64,000 nucleotides of DNA from Microbispora amethystogenes (GCF_016863015.1 NZ_BOOB01000024.1:112260-176259), one strand, 5' to 3'. Counted from the stretch's first letter, positions 24,391-32,658 are shown. A program made the numbers and translations. The notes: generated by a model not told the origin, from the sequence alone.

Positions 24391-25254
24391 GTGACGAATG
24401 GCTTACGTGTAGTCCTGGTCTCTTTTGCTGTGAGTGGTTTCAGACTTCTGTACGAAACCTGCGTTCAGGCGGGTCACACGCCGGTTGCATTCGTGCACGC
24501 TCGGTCGCTGCGCCAGCAGAGAGCCACCAGCAGACGTTCTGCGGAGACCATGGCCGACATTGGCCTGGCGTTACCGCCAGGCATGGATCTACTGCTTCCC
24601 GGTACAGCCGGCGGCGTGGCGAAGGCGTTGGCTGGTTACCAGGCAGACCTTATCGTCGTGTACGGCTGCCCATGGAAGCTGACGCGGGAGGGTCTGCGAA
24701 CCGCCCGACTCGGCGCCATCAACGTGCATACCTCTCTGCTGCCTCGTTACAGAGGGCCTATACCGGTTCACTGGGCCGTGCGCAACGGCGACCCGGAGAC
24801 CGGAGTCTCCATCCACTGGATGGACGAGGAGTTCGACAGCGGGAACATCCTCGCGCAAAAGGGCGGTATCCAAATCCAGGACGACCTGGTCACAGAGAGG
24901 CTGTGGCGGGAGATCGACGAGGCCATCGCTGAACTGCTCCCTGGCGCCATCGAGCTCGCGGCCGCTGGCGCGGAGGGCGAGCCTCAGGACGAGGCGGGCG
25001 CCGACTATGGCAGCTGGATGGAGCCGGACTTCATGTTCGTGGACTGGAGGCGCGGCGCACGCGAGATCCACAACCAGGTCCGGGTCTTCCGGTTTGGGCT
25101 GTTTGGGCAGCGCGGGCCTTTCGCCCGGATAGACGGTGAGTGGATGACACTGCTGCGCACTGCCCTCGCTCCCGCAGATGGAGTGGAGATGACCTGCGGT
25201 GACGGACCGATCTGGATAACTGAGATGACACCTGCCATCCCTCCTGACCGCTGA
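24391..25254 (+). CDS. Formyltransferase-fold protein (Fmt-like)
   Basis: A 287-residue protein resembling methionyl-tRNA formyltransferase. The core has I-N-V-H-T-S-L-L-P-R-Y-R-G-P-I-P (110-125) with catalytic Asn111 and His113, and M-D-E-E-F-D-S-G-N-I-L with Asp149, so the full catalytic triad is present. The C-terminal part (REIHNQVRVFRF...) is shortened relative to Fmt. Such stand-alone enzymes formylate amino-sugars or amines in specialised pathways; here the neighbours give no pathway. The GTG at 24391 has GAGGAG 9 nt upstream, better than ATG 24349. Base composition is well below the window average, suggesting acquisition with its neighbours. Confidence 0.8.
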   Translation: MTNGLRVVLVSFAVSGFRLLYETCVQAGHTPVAFVHARSLRQQRATSRRSAETMADIGLALPPGMDLLLPGTAGGVAKALAGYQADLIVVYGCPWKLTREGLRTARLGAINVHTSLLPRYRGPIPVHWAVRNGDPETGVSIHWMDEEFDSGNILAQKGGIQIQDDLVTERLWREIDEAIAELLPGAIELAAAGAEGEPQDEAGADYGSWMEPDFMFVDWRRGAREIHNQVRVFRFGLFGQRGPFARIDGEWMTLLRTALAPADGVEMTCGDGPIWITEMTPAIPPDR

Positions 25255-25323
25255 CGAGACGTCTCGTCCGAACAATCCTGGCCGACTGCTCACCCAGACG
25301 ACAACTCGCAAAGGGGAAGACTG

Positions 25324-25593
25324 ATGGCTCGTGCATGGGAGGCCGACCCTTCGGCGACGATGGTCCGGCGGCTCGGCAAATCGGCGGCCGAACTCAACTG
25401 CACCGGAAATGACGATGGTTGCCCCGACATCTGGGAACTCGACAACGGAGATATAGCGGTGATCGGTAGGGATCTCACGCGTTCCTACGAATCGCGCCTG
25501 CCAGAGAGTGTGGTCATCGCCGAGGATGAGAAGCTGGTTATCATTCCCCGGGTCATGCTCATCGCGGCCAAGGCGGACTTACCTGATGCGTGA
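25324..25593 (+). CDS. Small protein preceding the DUF6879-like gene
   Basis: An 89-residue soluble protein: MARAWEADPSATMVRRLGKS..., with two Cys (N-C-T and G-C-P-D-I-W-E-L) and then D-N-G-D-I-A-V-I-G-R-D-L. Its ATG has AAAGGGGAAG upstream. The 3' end overlaps the next gene by 8 nt, so the two are cotranslated. Similar short genes are a recurrent partner of DUF6879 genes in actinomycetes, as I recall the family. No enzymatic motif is visible. Confidence 0.7.
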   Translation: MARAWEADPSATMVRRLGKSAAELNCTGNDDGCPDIWELDNGDIAVIGRDLTRSYESRLPESVVIAEDEKLVIIPRVMLIAAKADLPDA

Positions 25594-26200
25594 TCTTCTC
25601 GAGAAGTTCCATGGCGAGGAACTCACCAGAAAGGCTTACCAAGACGACTTCAGTGAGCATTTCTGGGCGATACGCGAGAATGCCTTCTTGAAGCTGGAAC
25701 GGCGACAGGTGTTCCAGGAACCGGAGGACGAGAGCTGGACGGCGTATTCGGCTGGCGAGTGGAAGCGGTCGCTCCGACTGCTGGACGAGCGACGGGACGC
25801 CATCCGCGACTACTACCGGCGAATCGATAAAGCCGGGTTCCGGACGCGACGCGTACGAGTCGTAGAAGAACCGGTCACTCCTTATCTGCGCTGGGAGCTC
25901 CACCTCCTTCGTATTCGACACCAATATGGCGGTTCGGTGCGAGTGGTCGGCGCGGCTGACGTGCGACCGCTGGAGACGACGAATCTGCTGCCGGAACTGG
26001 TGGTGCTAGGAGACGACGTCATGTACGAGGTGCTCTACAACGAGCACGGCATTCTCTCCGGCGGTGTGCGATATGCGGATCATTCGCTCATTGCGCGTTG
26101 CAAAACGCTGATCGAACGCTTGTATCGGGCAGGCGAGGACGTGACGGATTACTTCGCCCGCAATGGAGCCACGCTCGAACTCTCCTGTTCCGGTGCCTGA
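25586..26200 (+). CDS. DUF6879-like protein
   Basis: A 204-residue protein: FSEHFWAIRENAFLKLERRQVFQEPEDESWTAYSAGEWKRSLRLLDERRDAIRDYYRRIDKAGFRTRRVRVVEEPVTPYLRWELHLLRIRHQYGGSVRVV... and V-M-Y-E-V-L-Y-N-E-H-G. This matches the actinobacterial family annotated DUF6879, usually found beside XRE/DUF397 or signalling genes, of unknown activity. It is alpha/beta with many charged residues and no membrane segment. It overlaps the small upstream gene by 8 nt and ends 66 nt before the NB-ARC/TPR gene in the same direction, so the three may form one operon. Confidence 0.75.
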   Translation: MRDLLEKFHGEELTRKAYQDDFSEHFWAIRENAFLKLERRQVFQEPEDESWTAYSAGEWKRSLRLLDERRDAIRDYYRRIDKAGFRTRRVRVVEEPVTPYLRWELHLLRIRHQYGGSVRVVGAADVRPLETTNLLPELVVLGDDVMYEVLYNEHGILSGGVRYADHSLIARCKTLIERLYRAGEDVTDYFARNGATLELSCSGA

Positions 26201-26266
26201 CGTCGTACGTCGGTTCCGGATCGACGCTGTCGTTCAGGGTCTCGAAAAATAGAAGGAAGGGAAGCG

Positions 26267-28660
26267 GTGGGGTCCAGGAGACCGGAGGGCGCAGGCGACA
26301 GGCACGACGGGAGTACGCGTTCGGAGCTGTCCGGCAGTGCGGGCGATGTGGTGCAGGCGCGGGACGTGCATGGAGGAGTGCATTTCCATGGCCCGGTGTA
26401 CGCGCCCGGACATGTCCCGCGCCAGTTGCCCGGCGACGTCCGCGGGTTCGTCAACCGGGTGAACGAGCTGGACAGGCTCAGAAAGGTTCTGATCCCGGAC
26501 GGCGACCTGTTCCGGTCCAGCGGCGTCTGCGTGATCGCCGGTACCGCCGGGGTGGGAAAGACCGCGCTCGCACTGCACTGGGCGCACCAGATCCGGGAGC
26601 GCTTTCCTGACGGTCAGCTGTATGTGAACCTGCGCGGGTACGACCCGGGCCAGCCGGTTACGGCGAACGAGGTTCTGGACAGGTTCCTGCGCGCTCTGGA
26701 CGTCCCGGCGGCGGCGATCCCGCCAGATCTCGAAACCCGCTCGGCGATGTACCGTTCACTGCTGGCGGGGCGGCGGATGCTGGTGGTGCTCGACAACGCG
26801 GCGAAGGTAGCCCAGGTACGTCCGCTGCTGCCCGGCACAGACACCTGCCTAATAATCGTGACCAGCAGAGACCGCCTTTCCGGGCTGATGGCGCGTGAGG
26901 GGGCGCACCGCGTCACCGTTGACACGCTGCACGAGTCGGAGGCATTGGAGCTGATCCGCCGGGTGACCGCCGGTTACCGGGGAGAGGACGACCCGCAGGA
27001 ATTGGCCGAGCTCGCGCGCCTTTGCGCCAGGCTTCCGCTGGCCCTGCGCATCGCGGCGGAGCGGGCCGCCAGCCGGCCCTGGATGCCGCTGCGCGAACTG
27101 ATCCAGGACCTGCGTGACGAGTCGGCGCTCTGGGACGCACTCACCGCCGAAAGCGACGATGAATCCGATGCGGTGCGCACGGTATTCGCCTGGTCCTACC
27201 GCGCGCTGCCCGAACCGGCCGCACGGGCGTTCCGGCTCCTGGGTCTGCATCCGAGCCCGGAGTTCGGGGTGCCGGTCGTGGCAGCGGCCGTCTCGAGCAC
27301 GCCCGCCCAGGCCCGGCAGATGCTCGACACGCTCGTGGGCGCCCACCTCATCGAGCAGATCGGTCCCGACCGCTACCAGTTCCACGACCTGATGCGTGCC
27401 TACGCGGTGGACCAGGCCGTCGCTGAGGAGAACGCGAGAAGTCGCCACGAAGTGCTGCGGAGGGTGGCCACCTGGTATCTGCGCACCGCCGCAGGCGCCC
27501 AGGAGATGCTGGCGCCGCTCGACCGGCCGATCCGCCTGGGTCAGCCGGATCCATCTGTCAACGAGCTGACTTTTCCCGGATACCAGGAAGCGTTGCGCTG
27601 GTTCAATGTCGAGCTTCCAAATCTGGTCGCAGCCGTACGGGTGGCGGAGCAGAACGATCTGGACGACCTTGCCTGGCAGATGGCGGCCGTCACCCGTGGC
27701 TACTGCGCACGGCACAATCCCTTCGAGGCGTGGTTCGGACTGGCCTCCATCGGGCTGGAGGCCGCCCGCCGCATCGGCGACTCGTACGGCGAGGCGGAGG
27801 TGCTCGAAAGCCTCGGTAAGGCGTATGTTCAGTCTCACCAGCTCGACAAGGGCGCCGAGCATCACCGCATGGCACTCGCGCTGAGGCGGGAAATCGGAGA
27901 CGCCCTCGGAGAGGCCATATCGCTCAACGCCCTGGGGTTGGTCAACCTTCGCCGCCGCGATCTGCGCCAGGCCCACGCCGACTTCGAACAGAGCCTCGAC
28001 GCGCTCAGGCCGCTTGACGAGCTCCGCTGGGAGTCGACCGTACTGGCGAATCTTGCCGAGACGGCCTATGAGATGGGCCGCCTCGATGAGAGCGCGGACT
28101 TCGCCGGGCGGGCGCTCGACGGCTTCCGCCGACTGGGATTTCCGGACGGGCAGGGGAACGCCCTGCGCCTGCTGTCCATGGCGCGACGCGAAGCCGGACA
28201 TGCCGGTCAGGCCGCTGCGTACATCGAAGAGGCGCTGAGCATCGCGCGAGACCGGGCCAACCTCATGTGGGAGGGCTATTGGCTGCTTGAGCACGGCCGG
28301 GTGCAGCTGGCGGCCGGACGCCCCGCCGACTCGATGGTGTCCTTCCAGCGCGCGTCGAGTATCCAACGGCGCTTGGGCGACCGCAGCCGCGAAGCGCGGG
28401 CGCTGGATGCCACAGGCGAAGCGTACCGCGCGCTCGGCCGACCCACGGAGGCCCTTGATTTCCATCGTCGGGCGGTGGCAGTTCATCGTGAACTGCGAGA
28501 TCAGTGGCAGCTGGCGATCGCGCTGGCGAACATGATGACGGCGATCACGCAGGCAGGGGCCGGCGAGGACCTCAGGTCGTACCGGGAGGAAGCGCTTACC
28601 GCGCTGACTGAGTTCGACGACGTCAGAGCCCGCGAGTTGCGGAGTCGGATCGGCAGCTGA
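26267..28660 (+). CDS. NB-ARC/TPR (NLR-like STAND) protein with N-terminal V-x-Q-A-R-D-x-H motif
   Basis: A 797-residue protein. The N-terminus has a disordered Gly/Ser/Arg lead and the motif G26-D-V-V-Q-A-R-D-V-H-G-G-V-H-F40, matching the C-terminus of the two-TM protein at 23942. The NB-ARC domain follows: Walker A G-T-A-G-V-G-K-T (92-99), Walker B M-L-V-V-L-D (171-176), sensor T-S-R-D-R-L (199-204), R-L-P-L-A-L (255-260), then a winged-helix region and MHD-like Y-Q-F-H-D-L-M-R-A-Y-A. From about 480 to the end are TPR repeats. STAND proteins oligomerise on ligand binding. No DNA-binding domain is present. The GTG start has GGAAGGGAAG upstream. A strong hairpin ends the unit. Confidence 0.85.
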   Translation: MGSRRPEGAGDRHDGSTRSELSGSAGDVVQARDVHGGVHFHGPVYAPGHVPRQLPGDVRGFVNRVNELDRLRKVLIPDGDLFRSSGVCVIAGTAGVGKTALALHWAHQIRERFPDGQLYVNLRGYDPGQPVTANEVLDRFLRALDVPAAAIPPDLETRSAMYRSLLAGRRMLVVLDNAAKVAQVRPLLPGTDTCLIIVTSRDRLSGLMAREGAHRVTVDTLHESEALELIRRVTAGYRGEDDPQELAELARLCARLPLALRIAAERAASRPWMPLRELIQDLRDESALWDALTAESDDESDAVRTVFAWSYRALPEPAARAFRLLGLHPSPEFGVPVVAAAVSSTPAQARQMLDTLVGAHLIEQIGPDRYQFHDLMRAYAVDQAVAEENARSRHEVLRRVATWYLRTAAGAQEMLAPLDRPIRLGQPDPSVNELTFPGYQEALRWFNVELPNLVAAVRVAEQNDLDDLAWQMAAVTRGYCARHNPFEAWFGLASIGLEAARRIGDSYGEAEVLESLGKAYVQSHQLDKGAEHHRMALALRREIGDALGEAISLNALGLVNLRRRDLRQAHADFEQSLDALRPLDELRWESTVLANLAETAYEMGRLDESADFAGRALDGFRRLGFPDGQGNALRLLSMARREAGHAGQAAAYIEEALSIARDRANLMWEGYWLLEHGRVQLAAGRPADSMVSFQRASSIQRRLGDRSREARALDATGEAYRALGRPTEALDFHRRAVAVHRELRDQWQLAIALANMMTAITQAGAGEDLRSYREEALTALTEFDDVRARELRSRIGS

Positions 28661-28679
28661 AGAACGTCGGTTCGTGGTA

Positions 28680-28712
28680 AGAGAGAGCGCAGTCCGTGGA
28701 CGCGCTCTCTCT
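28680..28712. terminator. Bidirectional terminator
   Basis: AGAGAGAGCGC (28680-28690) and GCGCTCTCTCT (28702-28712) form a perfect 11-bp stem with an 11-nt loop between the convergent NB-ARC and XRE-cupin genes. Confidence 0.75.
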
Positions 28713-28779
28713 GATAGCAGGCTCCGGGTTAGCTGTCTTGCTTGCGCGATGCCCAAAAGCCAAGGTCGCTGTGGTGAGT

Positions 28780-29358
28780 TCAGTCGCCGACGCCGGGGGT
28801 GTCGCGCTGGTGGCCGCGGCGGGCGTCGCGGTCGAAGATGCCGATGATCTCGCACGGTCCGCCTTCGGCGCCGATGGCGTGCGGCATCATCGTGGGAAAC
28901 TCGGCGGCCTGGTTGGTCTCGAGACGCAGTCGCCGGTGGCCCAGCATGAGGATCGCGGTGCCGGAGAGCACGACCAGCCATTCCCGGCCGGGGTGGGCGC
29001 GCATGCGGGAGGGGTTGTCGGGCGGTGGCTCGACCATGCGCTGGCGTACGACGCTCATGCCGGGGTCGCTCTTCACCGGCCAGCGCATCAGGCCGTGGGC
29101 GCCGTCGATCATCGGGCTGGTGACGACGTCGTCGGCGGCGGTCTCGACGAGCTGGTCGAGAGTGGTGTCCAGGGCGCGGGCGAGGGTGACGAGCTGGTCC
29201 AGGGCGAGGCGACGCTGGCCGTTCTCGATGCGGCTCAGTGACGACTGGCTGAGGTTGGCCCGGGTGGCCAGTTCTTCCAGGGACCAGCCCTGCGCGACCC
29301 GCAGGGCGCGGAGGCGTTTGCGTACGAGGCTGTCCAGGTCCCCACTTTCTTGCTCCAT
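28780..29358 (-). CDS. XRE-family regulator with C-terminal cupin
   Basis: A 192-residue regulator: helix-turn-helix L-R-A-L-R-V-A-Q-G-W-S-L-E-E-L-A-T-R-A-N-L-S-Q-S-S-L-S-R-I-E-N-G-Q-R-R (17-51), then a cupin beta-barrel with H-P-G-R-E-W-L-V-V-L-S-G and P-H-A-I-G-A. Such proteins sense small ligands and usually repress an adjacent transporter or catabolic gene. It is divergent from the MFS exporter, its likely target. The ATG at 29358 has AGGA 8 nt upstream; an in-frame ATG at 29367 is also possible. TTGCG-containing repeats in the 90-nt gap are candidate binding sites. Confidence 0.88.
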   Translation of the reverse strand: MEQESGDLDSLVRKRLRALRVAQGWSLEELATRANLSQSSLSRIENGQRRLALDQLVTLARALDTTLDQLVETAADDVVTSPMIDGAHGLMRWPVKSDPGMSVVRQRMVEPPPDNPSRMRAHPGREWLVVLSGTAILMLGHRRLRLETNQAAEFPTMMPHAIGAEGGPCEIIGIFDRDARRGHQRDTPGVGD

Positions 29359-29448
29359 GCGCAACATCCTATGCCCCTGTCGCAACGGCGGCCTAGTGTG
29401 CGCAGCGGGTCCCACTGCGACCCGTATCTGGAAGTGAGAGAGGAACAC

Positions 29449-31056
29449 ATGAGTACGAACCAGCCCGCACAGGTGGCGGCCGGAGGTGGCGGAGCCGCAC
29501 TGGACGCGCGTCAGCTGCGCACCGTTCTGATCGCCGTCTCCATCGCGCTGATGGCCGTCATCGCGTCGGTGTCCGGACTCAACGTCGCCCAGACGCACCT
29601 GGCCGTCGAGTTCGGCGCCTCGCAGGGCACGATCTTGTGGGTCATCAACATCTACACCCTGGCCCTGGCCGCGCTGCTGCTGCCGCTCGGCGCTATCGGC
29701 GACCGGCTGGGCCGCAAGCCCATGCTGGTCGCCGGTCTGAGTGTCTTCGGCATCGCGAACATCGCGGCGGGCCTGGCTCCGACGGCCGAGGTGATGCTCG
29801 CCGCGCGTGCGGCGAGCGGGGTCGGCGCCGCGATGGTCATGCCCGTGACTCTCGCCGTCATCACCTCCACCTTCCCCGAGGAGGAACGTGGCGCGGCGAT
29901 CGGCGTGTGGACCGGCGTCGCCGGAGGGGGCGGCATCCTGGGCATGTTCCTCTCGGCGCTCCTGGTCGACGTCGCCGACTGGCGCCTGCTGTTCGTCCTG
30001 CCCGTGGTCCTGGTCGTCGTGGCCCTGGCCATGACGCTGAAGTCGGTCCCCGACTCCCGTGAGAGGTCCGCCCACGGCTTCGACTCCGTCGGCGCGCTCG
30101 TGTCCGTGGTCGCCGTCGCCGGGCTCATCTTCGCTCTGCAGGAGGGCCCCGAGCGCGGCTGGACCGCGCCCGAGACACTGGTCGGCCTCGCCGCCGGCCT
30201 CGTCGCCGCCGTCGGCTTCGTGGCCTGGGAGGTACGCCGCCGGGACGCCTCGCTGCTGGACGTGCGCCTGTTCCGCGAGCGTGGTCTGGCCGGTGGGTCG
30301 ATCACACTGCTGGTGGTCTTCGGCGTCCAGGCGGGCATCGCCGTGGTCCTCTTCCCGTTCCTCCAGGCCGTCCTCGGCTGGCCGGGGTTGCTGTCCACGC
30401 TGGCTCTGATGCCCATGGCCGTGACGATGATGGCGGCCTCCGGTCTCGCCCCCAAGCTGGCCGTACGCATCGGCTCCCGTTCGACCATGGCCGCGGGCGT
30501 CGCGCTGGGCGGCGGCGGGCTCGCTCTCATGGCCCTCTTCGTCTCCGTCGACGGGGGCTACCCGGCCATCCTGCCCGGCATGCTCGCCATGGGCGTCGGG
30601 ATGGGCCTGTCGATGACGCCCTCCACCGAGGCCATCACCGGCTCACTGCCGCGCGAGAAGCAGGGCGTCGCCTCCGCGCTCAACGACGTCACCCGTGAGT
30701 TCGGCACCGCTCTCGGCGTCGCCCTGCTCGGCGCGCTGCTGTCCGCCGGCTACCGAGGCGCCGTCGACGACAGGCTGGGTGGCATCCCTCCGGAGGCCGC
30801 GAGGACGGCCCGGGAAGGCATCGCCAACGCCGTCGAGGCGGCCGGCGGCGCCGGCTCGTACGCGCGGAATCTGATCCACGCCGCCCAGCAGTCCTTCGTC
30901 GACGGCTGGCAGCAGGCCATGTGGGCAGGCGTCGCCGTCATGGGTGCCCTGTTCGTCTATGTCGCCCTGCGCGGCCCGGAGAACGCCGCCTCCACGGCGG
31001 CCGGGGACGCCGGGAGCACCGGACCCGTCACCGAACCGCAGCCGGTCGCCCGGTGA
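29449..31056 (+). CDS. MFS drug exporter, DHA2 (EmrB/QacA) type
   Basis: A 535-residue transporter with 14 predicted membrane helices. It contains the MFS motif A loop G-D-R-L-G-R-K-P (about 84-91), the antiporter motif C region (A-R-A-A-S-G-V-G-A-A-M-V-M-P) and a C-terminal helix ending VYVALRGPE. Members expel hydrophobic drugs or dyes using the proton gradient. The ATG follows GAGAGAGGAA. It is divergent from the XRE-cupin regulator and ends 12 nt from the convergent ADP-ribosylglycohydrolase-like gene. The substrate is unknown. Confidence 0.9.
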   Translation: MSTNQPAQVAAGGGGAALDARQLRTVLIAVSIALMAVIASVSGLNVAQTHLAVEFGASQGTILWVINIYTLALAALLLPLGAIGDRLGRKPMLVAGLSVFGIANIAAGLAPTAEVMLAARAASGVGAAMVMPVTLAVITSTFPEEERGAAIGVWTGVAGGGGILGMFLSALLVDVADWRLLFVLPVVLVVVALAMTLKSVPDSRERSAHGFDSVGALVSVVAVAGLIFALQEGPERGWTAPETLVGLAAGLVAAVGFVAWEVRRRDASLLDVRLFRERGLAGGSITLLVVFGVQAGIAVVLFPFLQAVLGWPGLLSTLALMPMAVTMMAASGLAPKLAVRIGSRSTMAAGVALGGGGLALMALFVSVDGGYPAILPGMLAMGVGMGLSMTPSTEAITGSLPREKQGVASALNDVTREFGTALGVALLGALLSAGYRGAVDDRLGGIPPEAARTAREGIANAVEAAGGAGSYARNLIHAAQQSFVDGWQQAMWAGVAVMGALFVYVALRGPENAASTAAGDAGSTGPVTEPQPVAR

Positions 31057-31068
31057 TCGGCGGGCTGG

Positions 31069-31776
31069 TCAGGAGGGGTAACGGTCGGCCCAGTTGTTGG
31101 GGAGAGCGGGGTCGGCCATGAGGTCGAAGGTGAGCTCCACGATGCGGCCCTCGACGGCGTCGAGCCAGTCGGCCGGCAGCGCCCGCAGGCCGTGCCGGGC
31201 GCCCAGGATGTTGCCGCAGACGGCGCCGGTGGTGTCGGAGTCGCCGGAGTCGTTGACCGCGAGGAGGAGGGCATCGCGGGGGTCGGGTTCGGCCAGCGCG
31301 CAGTAGACGGCGATGGCGAGCGCCTCCTCCGCGACCCATCCGGTGCCGAGCGACTCGACCTTCTCCGCGGTGGGCCGTGACCCCGCGGCCAGGTGGACGG
31401 CGGCGCGCAGCGCGTCGGCGGTCTCCTCGTGCCCGGGGTAACCGGCGAGGCGGTCGAGCGCCCGCCGTACGGCCCGCTTCTGGGAGTCGCCGCGGACCAG
31501 GTCGTGGATGATCGAGGCGAACGCGCCGGCCGACAGCGACGCCGTCGGGTGGCCGTGGGTGAGGTAGGAACAGCGGCCCGCCGTCTCGAACGGGTCGAAC
31601 ACCGACAGTCCGAAGGGCGCGGAGCGCATGACCGACCCGCAGCCCTTCCGGCGCAGCCCGTCCGGCCCGTACGCGTCACGGATCCCCGCGAGCGGCGTGA
31701 ACTCGACCGGTCTGCCCAGGGCGTCTCCGACGGCGCCGCCGAGCACGCAGCCCATGAACCGCGAGTAGTACCCCAT
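31069..31776 (-). CDS. ADP-ribosylglycohydrolase-like protein with internal deletion
   Basis: A 235-residue DraG/ARH-fold protein; the family usually has 300 or more residues. The N-terminus is normal (G-C-V-L-G-G-A-V-G-D-A-L-G-R-P-V-E-F, 9-26) and the C-terminal metal site N-D-S-G-D-S-D-T-T-G-A-V-C-G-N is intact. However, sequence jumps from G-I-R-D-A-Y-G-P-D-G-L directly to R-R-K-G-C-G-S-V-M-R-S-A-P. The segment with the T-D-D-T-Q metal-binding motif, roughly 80-100 residues, is missing without a frameshift. Hydrolase activity on ADP-ribose is therefore doubtful. It begins 3 nt after the DUF4352 gene stop and is cotranscribed with it. Confidence 0.8.
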   Translation of the reverse strand: MGYYSRFMGCVLGGAVGDALGRPVEFTPLAGIRDAYGPDGLRRKGCGSVMRSAPFGLSVFDPFETAGRCSYLTHGHPTASLSAGAFASIIHDLVRGDSQKRAVRRALDRLAGYPGHEETADALRAAVHLAAGSRPTAEKVESLGTGWVAEEALAIAVYCALAEPDPRDALLLAVNDSGDSDTTGAVCGNILGARHGLRALPADWLDAVEGRIVELTFDLMADPALPNNWADRYPS

Positions 31777-31779
31777 GGC

Positions 31780-32445
31780 TCACCGGGCCAGGGAGACGGT
31801 CACGCCGTCGGAGAAGATCGAGTCGCGCAGTTCGACCGACCTGAGGGTCAGGTTCTTCGGCACGTCGAACAGCAGGATCCCCTTCACGCTGTTGCCGGGG
31901 TTGATGTTGTTGAGGAACGCGTTCGAGTCCTTGAGCCCGAGCGCGGCGGCTCCGGAGTCGGCGTCGAAGGTGCGGCCGCTGGCGTCGACGAGCTTCTGCT
32001 CCGAGTCGCTGAACATCTGCGCCTCGTCGCCGATGTTCTTCACGGTCAGGTGGACGAGGACGTACTGGCCTTGTGCCCTGGAGATCGTGAAGCCCTCGCC
32101 GACCTGGGACAGGCCCTTCTCGACCTTGGTGACCTTGAAGGCGAACTTGCCGTCCTTGACCACGTCTCCGAGGCCGGGGGCCTGAGGCTGCTCCGGCTCG
32201 TCCTGGGGCTGCTCCGGCTCGTCGGTCTGGGGGTTCTTCGGCTTGGCGGCCTGACCGGTGTGCTCGGCGGAGTCGGCCGGCTTCGCGCTCGTGTCGTCCT
32301 TTGCGCCGCCGCCGAGGAGCGTGCCGAGGACGATCAGGCCCACGAGTACGGCTCCGCCGATCAGCAGGGCTTTGAGGCAGCCGCCGCCCTTCTTCCGCAC
32401 CACGACGGTCTGGGGGTAGGGCGGCTGCTGGGGGCTGGTGTGCAT
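31780..32445 (-). CDS. Membrane-anchored DUF4352-domain protein
   Basis: A 221-residue protein: a short cytosolic lead rich in Pro/Gln, one membrane helix (about 25-45, ALLIGGAVLVGLIVLGTLLGG), an Asp/Pro/Gln/Glu-rich linker with P-E-Q-P-Q-D-E repeats, and a C-terminal immunoglobulin-like DUF4352 domain (FAFKVTKVEKGLSQVGEGF...YVLVHLTVKNIGDEAQMF...). DUF4352 proteins are extracytoplasmic and of unknown role. It is divergent from the methylase gene and followed immediately by the ADP-ribosylglycohydrolase-like gene. Confidence 0.85.
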   Translation of the reverse strand: MHTSPQQPPYPQTVVVRKKGGGCLKALLIGGAVLVGLIVLGTLLGGGAKDDTSAKPADSAEHTGQAAKPKNPQTDEPEQPQDEPEQPQAPGLGDVVKDGKFAFKVTKVEKGLSQVGEGFTISRAQGQYVLVHLTVKNIGDEAQMFSDSEQKLVDASGRTFDADSGAAALGLKDSNAFLNNINPGNSVKGILLFDVPKNLTLRSVELRDSIFSDGVTVSLAR

Positions 32446-32495
32446 GGGAGGCCTTCTTCATCGGTGGTGTGAACGCTGGCAGGCGTAAGTACAAC

Positions 32496-32612
32496 ACACT
32501 GTGAACCGCACACACAATTAAATAGCCGGTTCCATAGCTATGACTTGCAGGGTCGGTGCGCGTCGACCCGCGCTGGTGGCCTCCCGAACAGGGTGTGCGG
32601 CTACACTGTGAA
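32496..32612. promoter_or_regulatory. Divergent promoter region with two ACACTGTGAA repeats
   Basis: ACACTGTGAA occurs at 32496-32505 and again at 32603-32612, both followed by a C-rich triplet and an ACAC element, in the gap between the DUF4352 and methylase genes. The right copy overlaps a TACACT -10-like box about 50 nt before the methylase start. The repeated motif suggests one regulator for both units. Confidence 0.45.
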
Positions 32613-32658
32613 TGCCGTACACGCTGGTCATGCCAGCACGAGCCGGAGGAGGCCGACG

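Noticed and set aside
26849..28981. Long minus-strand open frame opposite the NB-ARC/TPR gene
   Set aside because: Antisense to a protein with strong NB-ARC and TPR motifs; no independent support.
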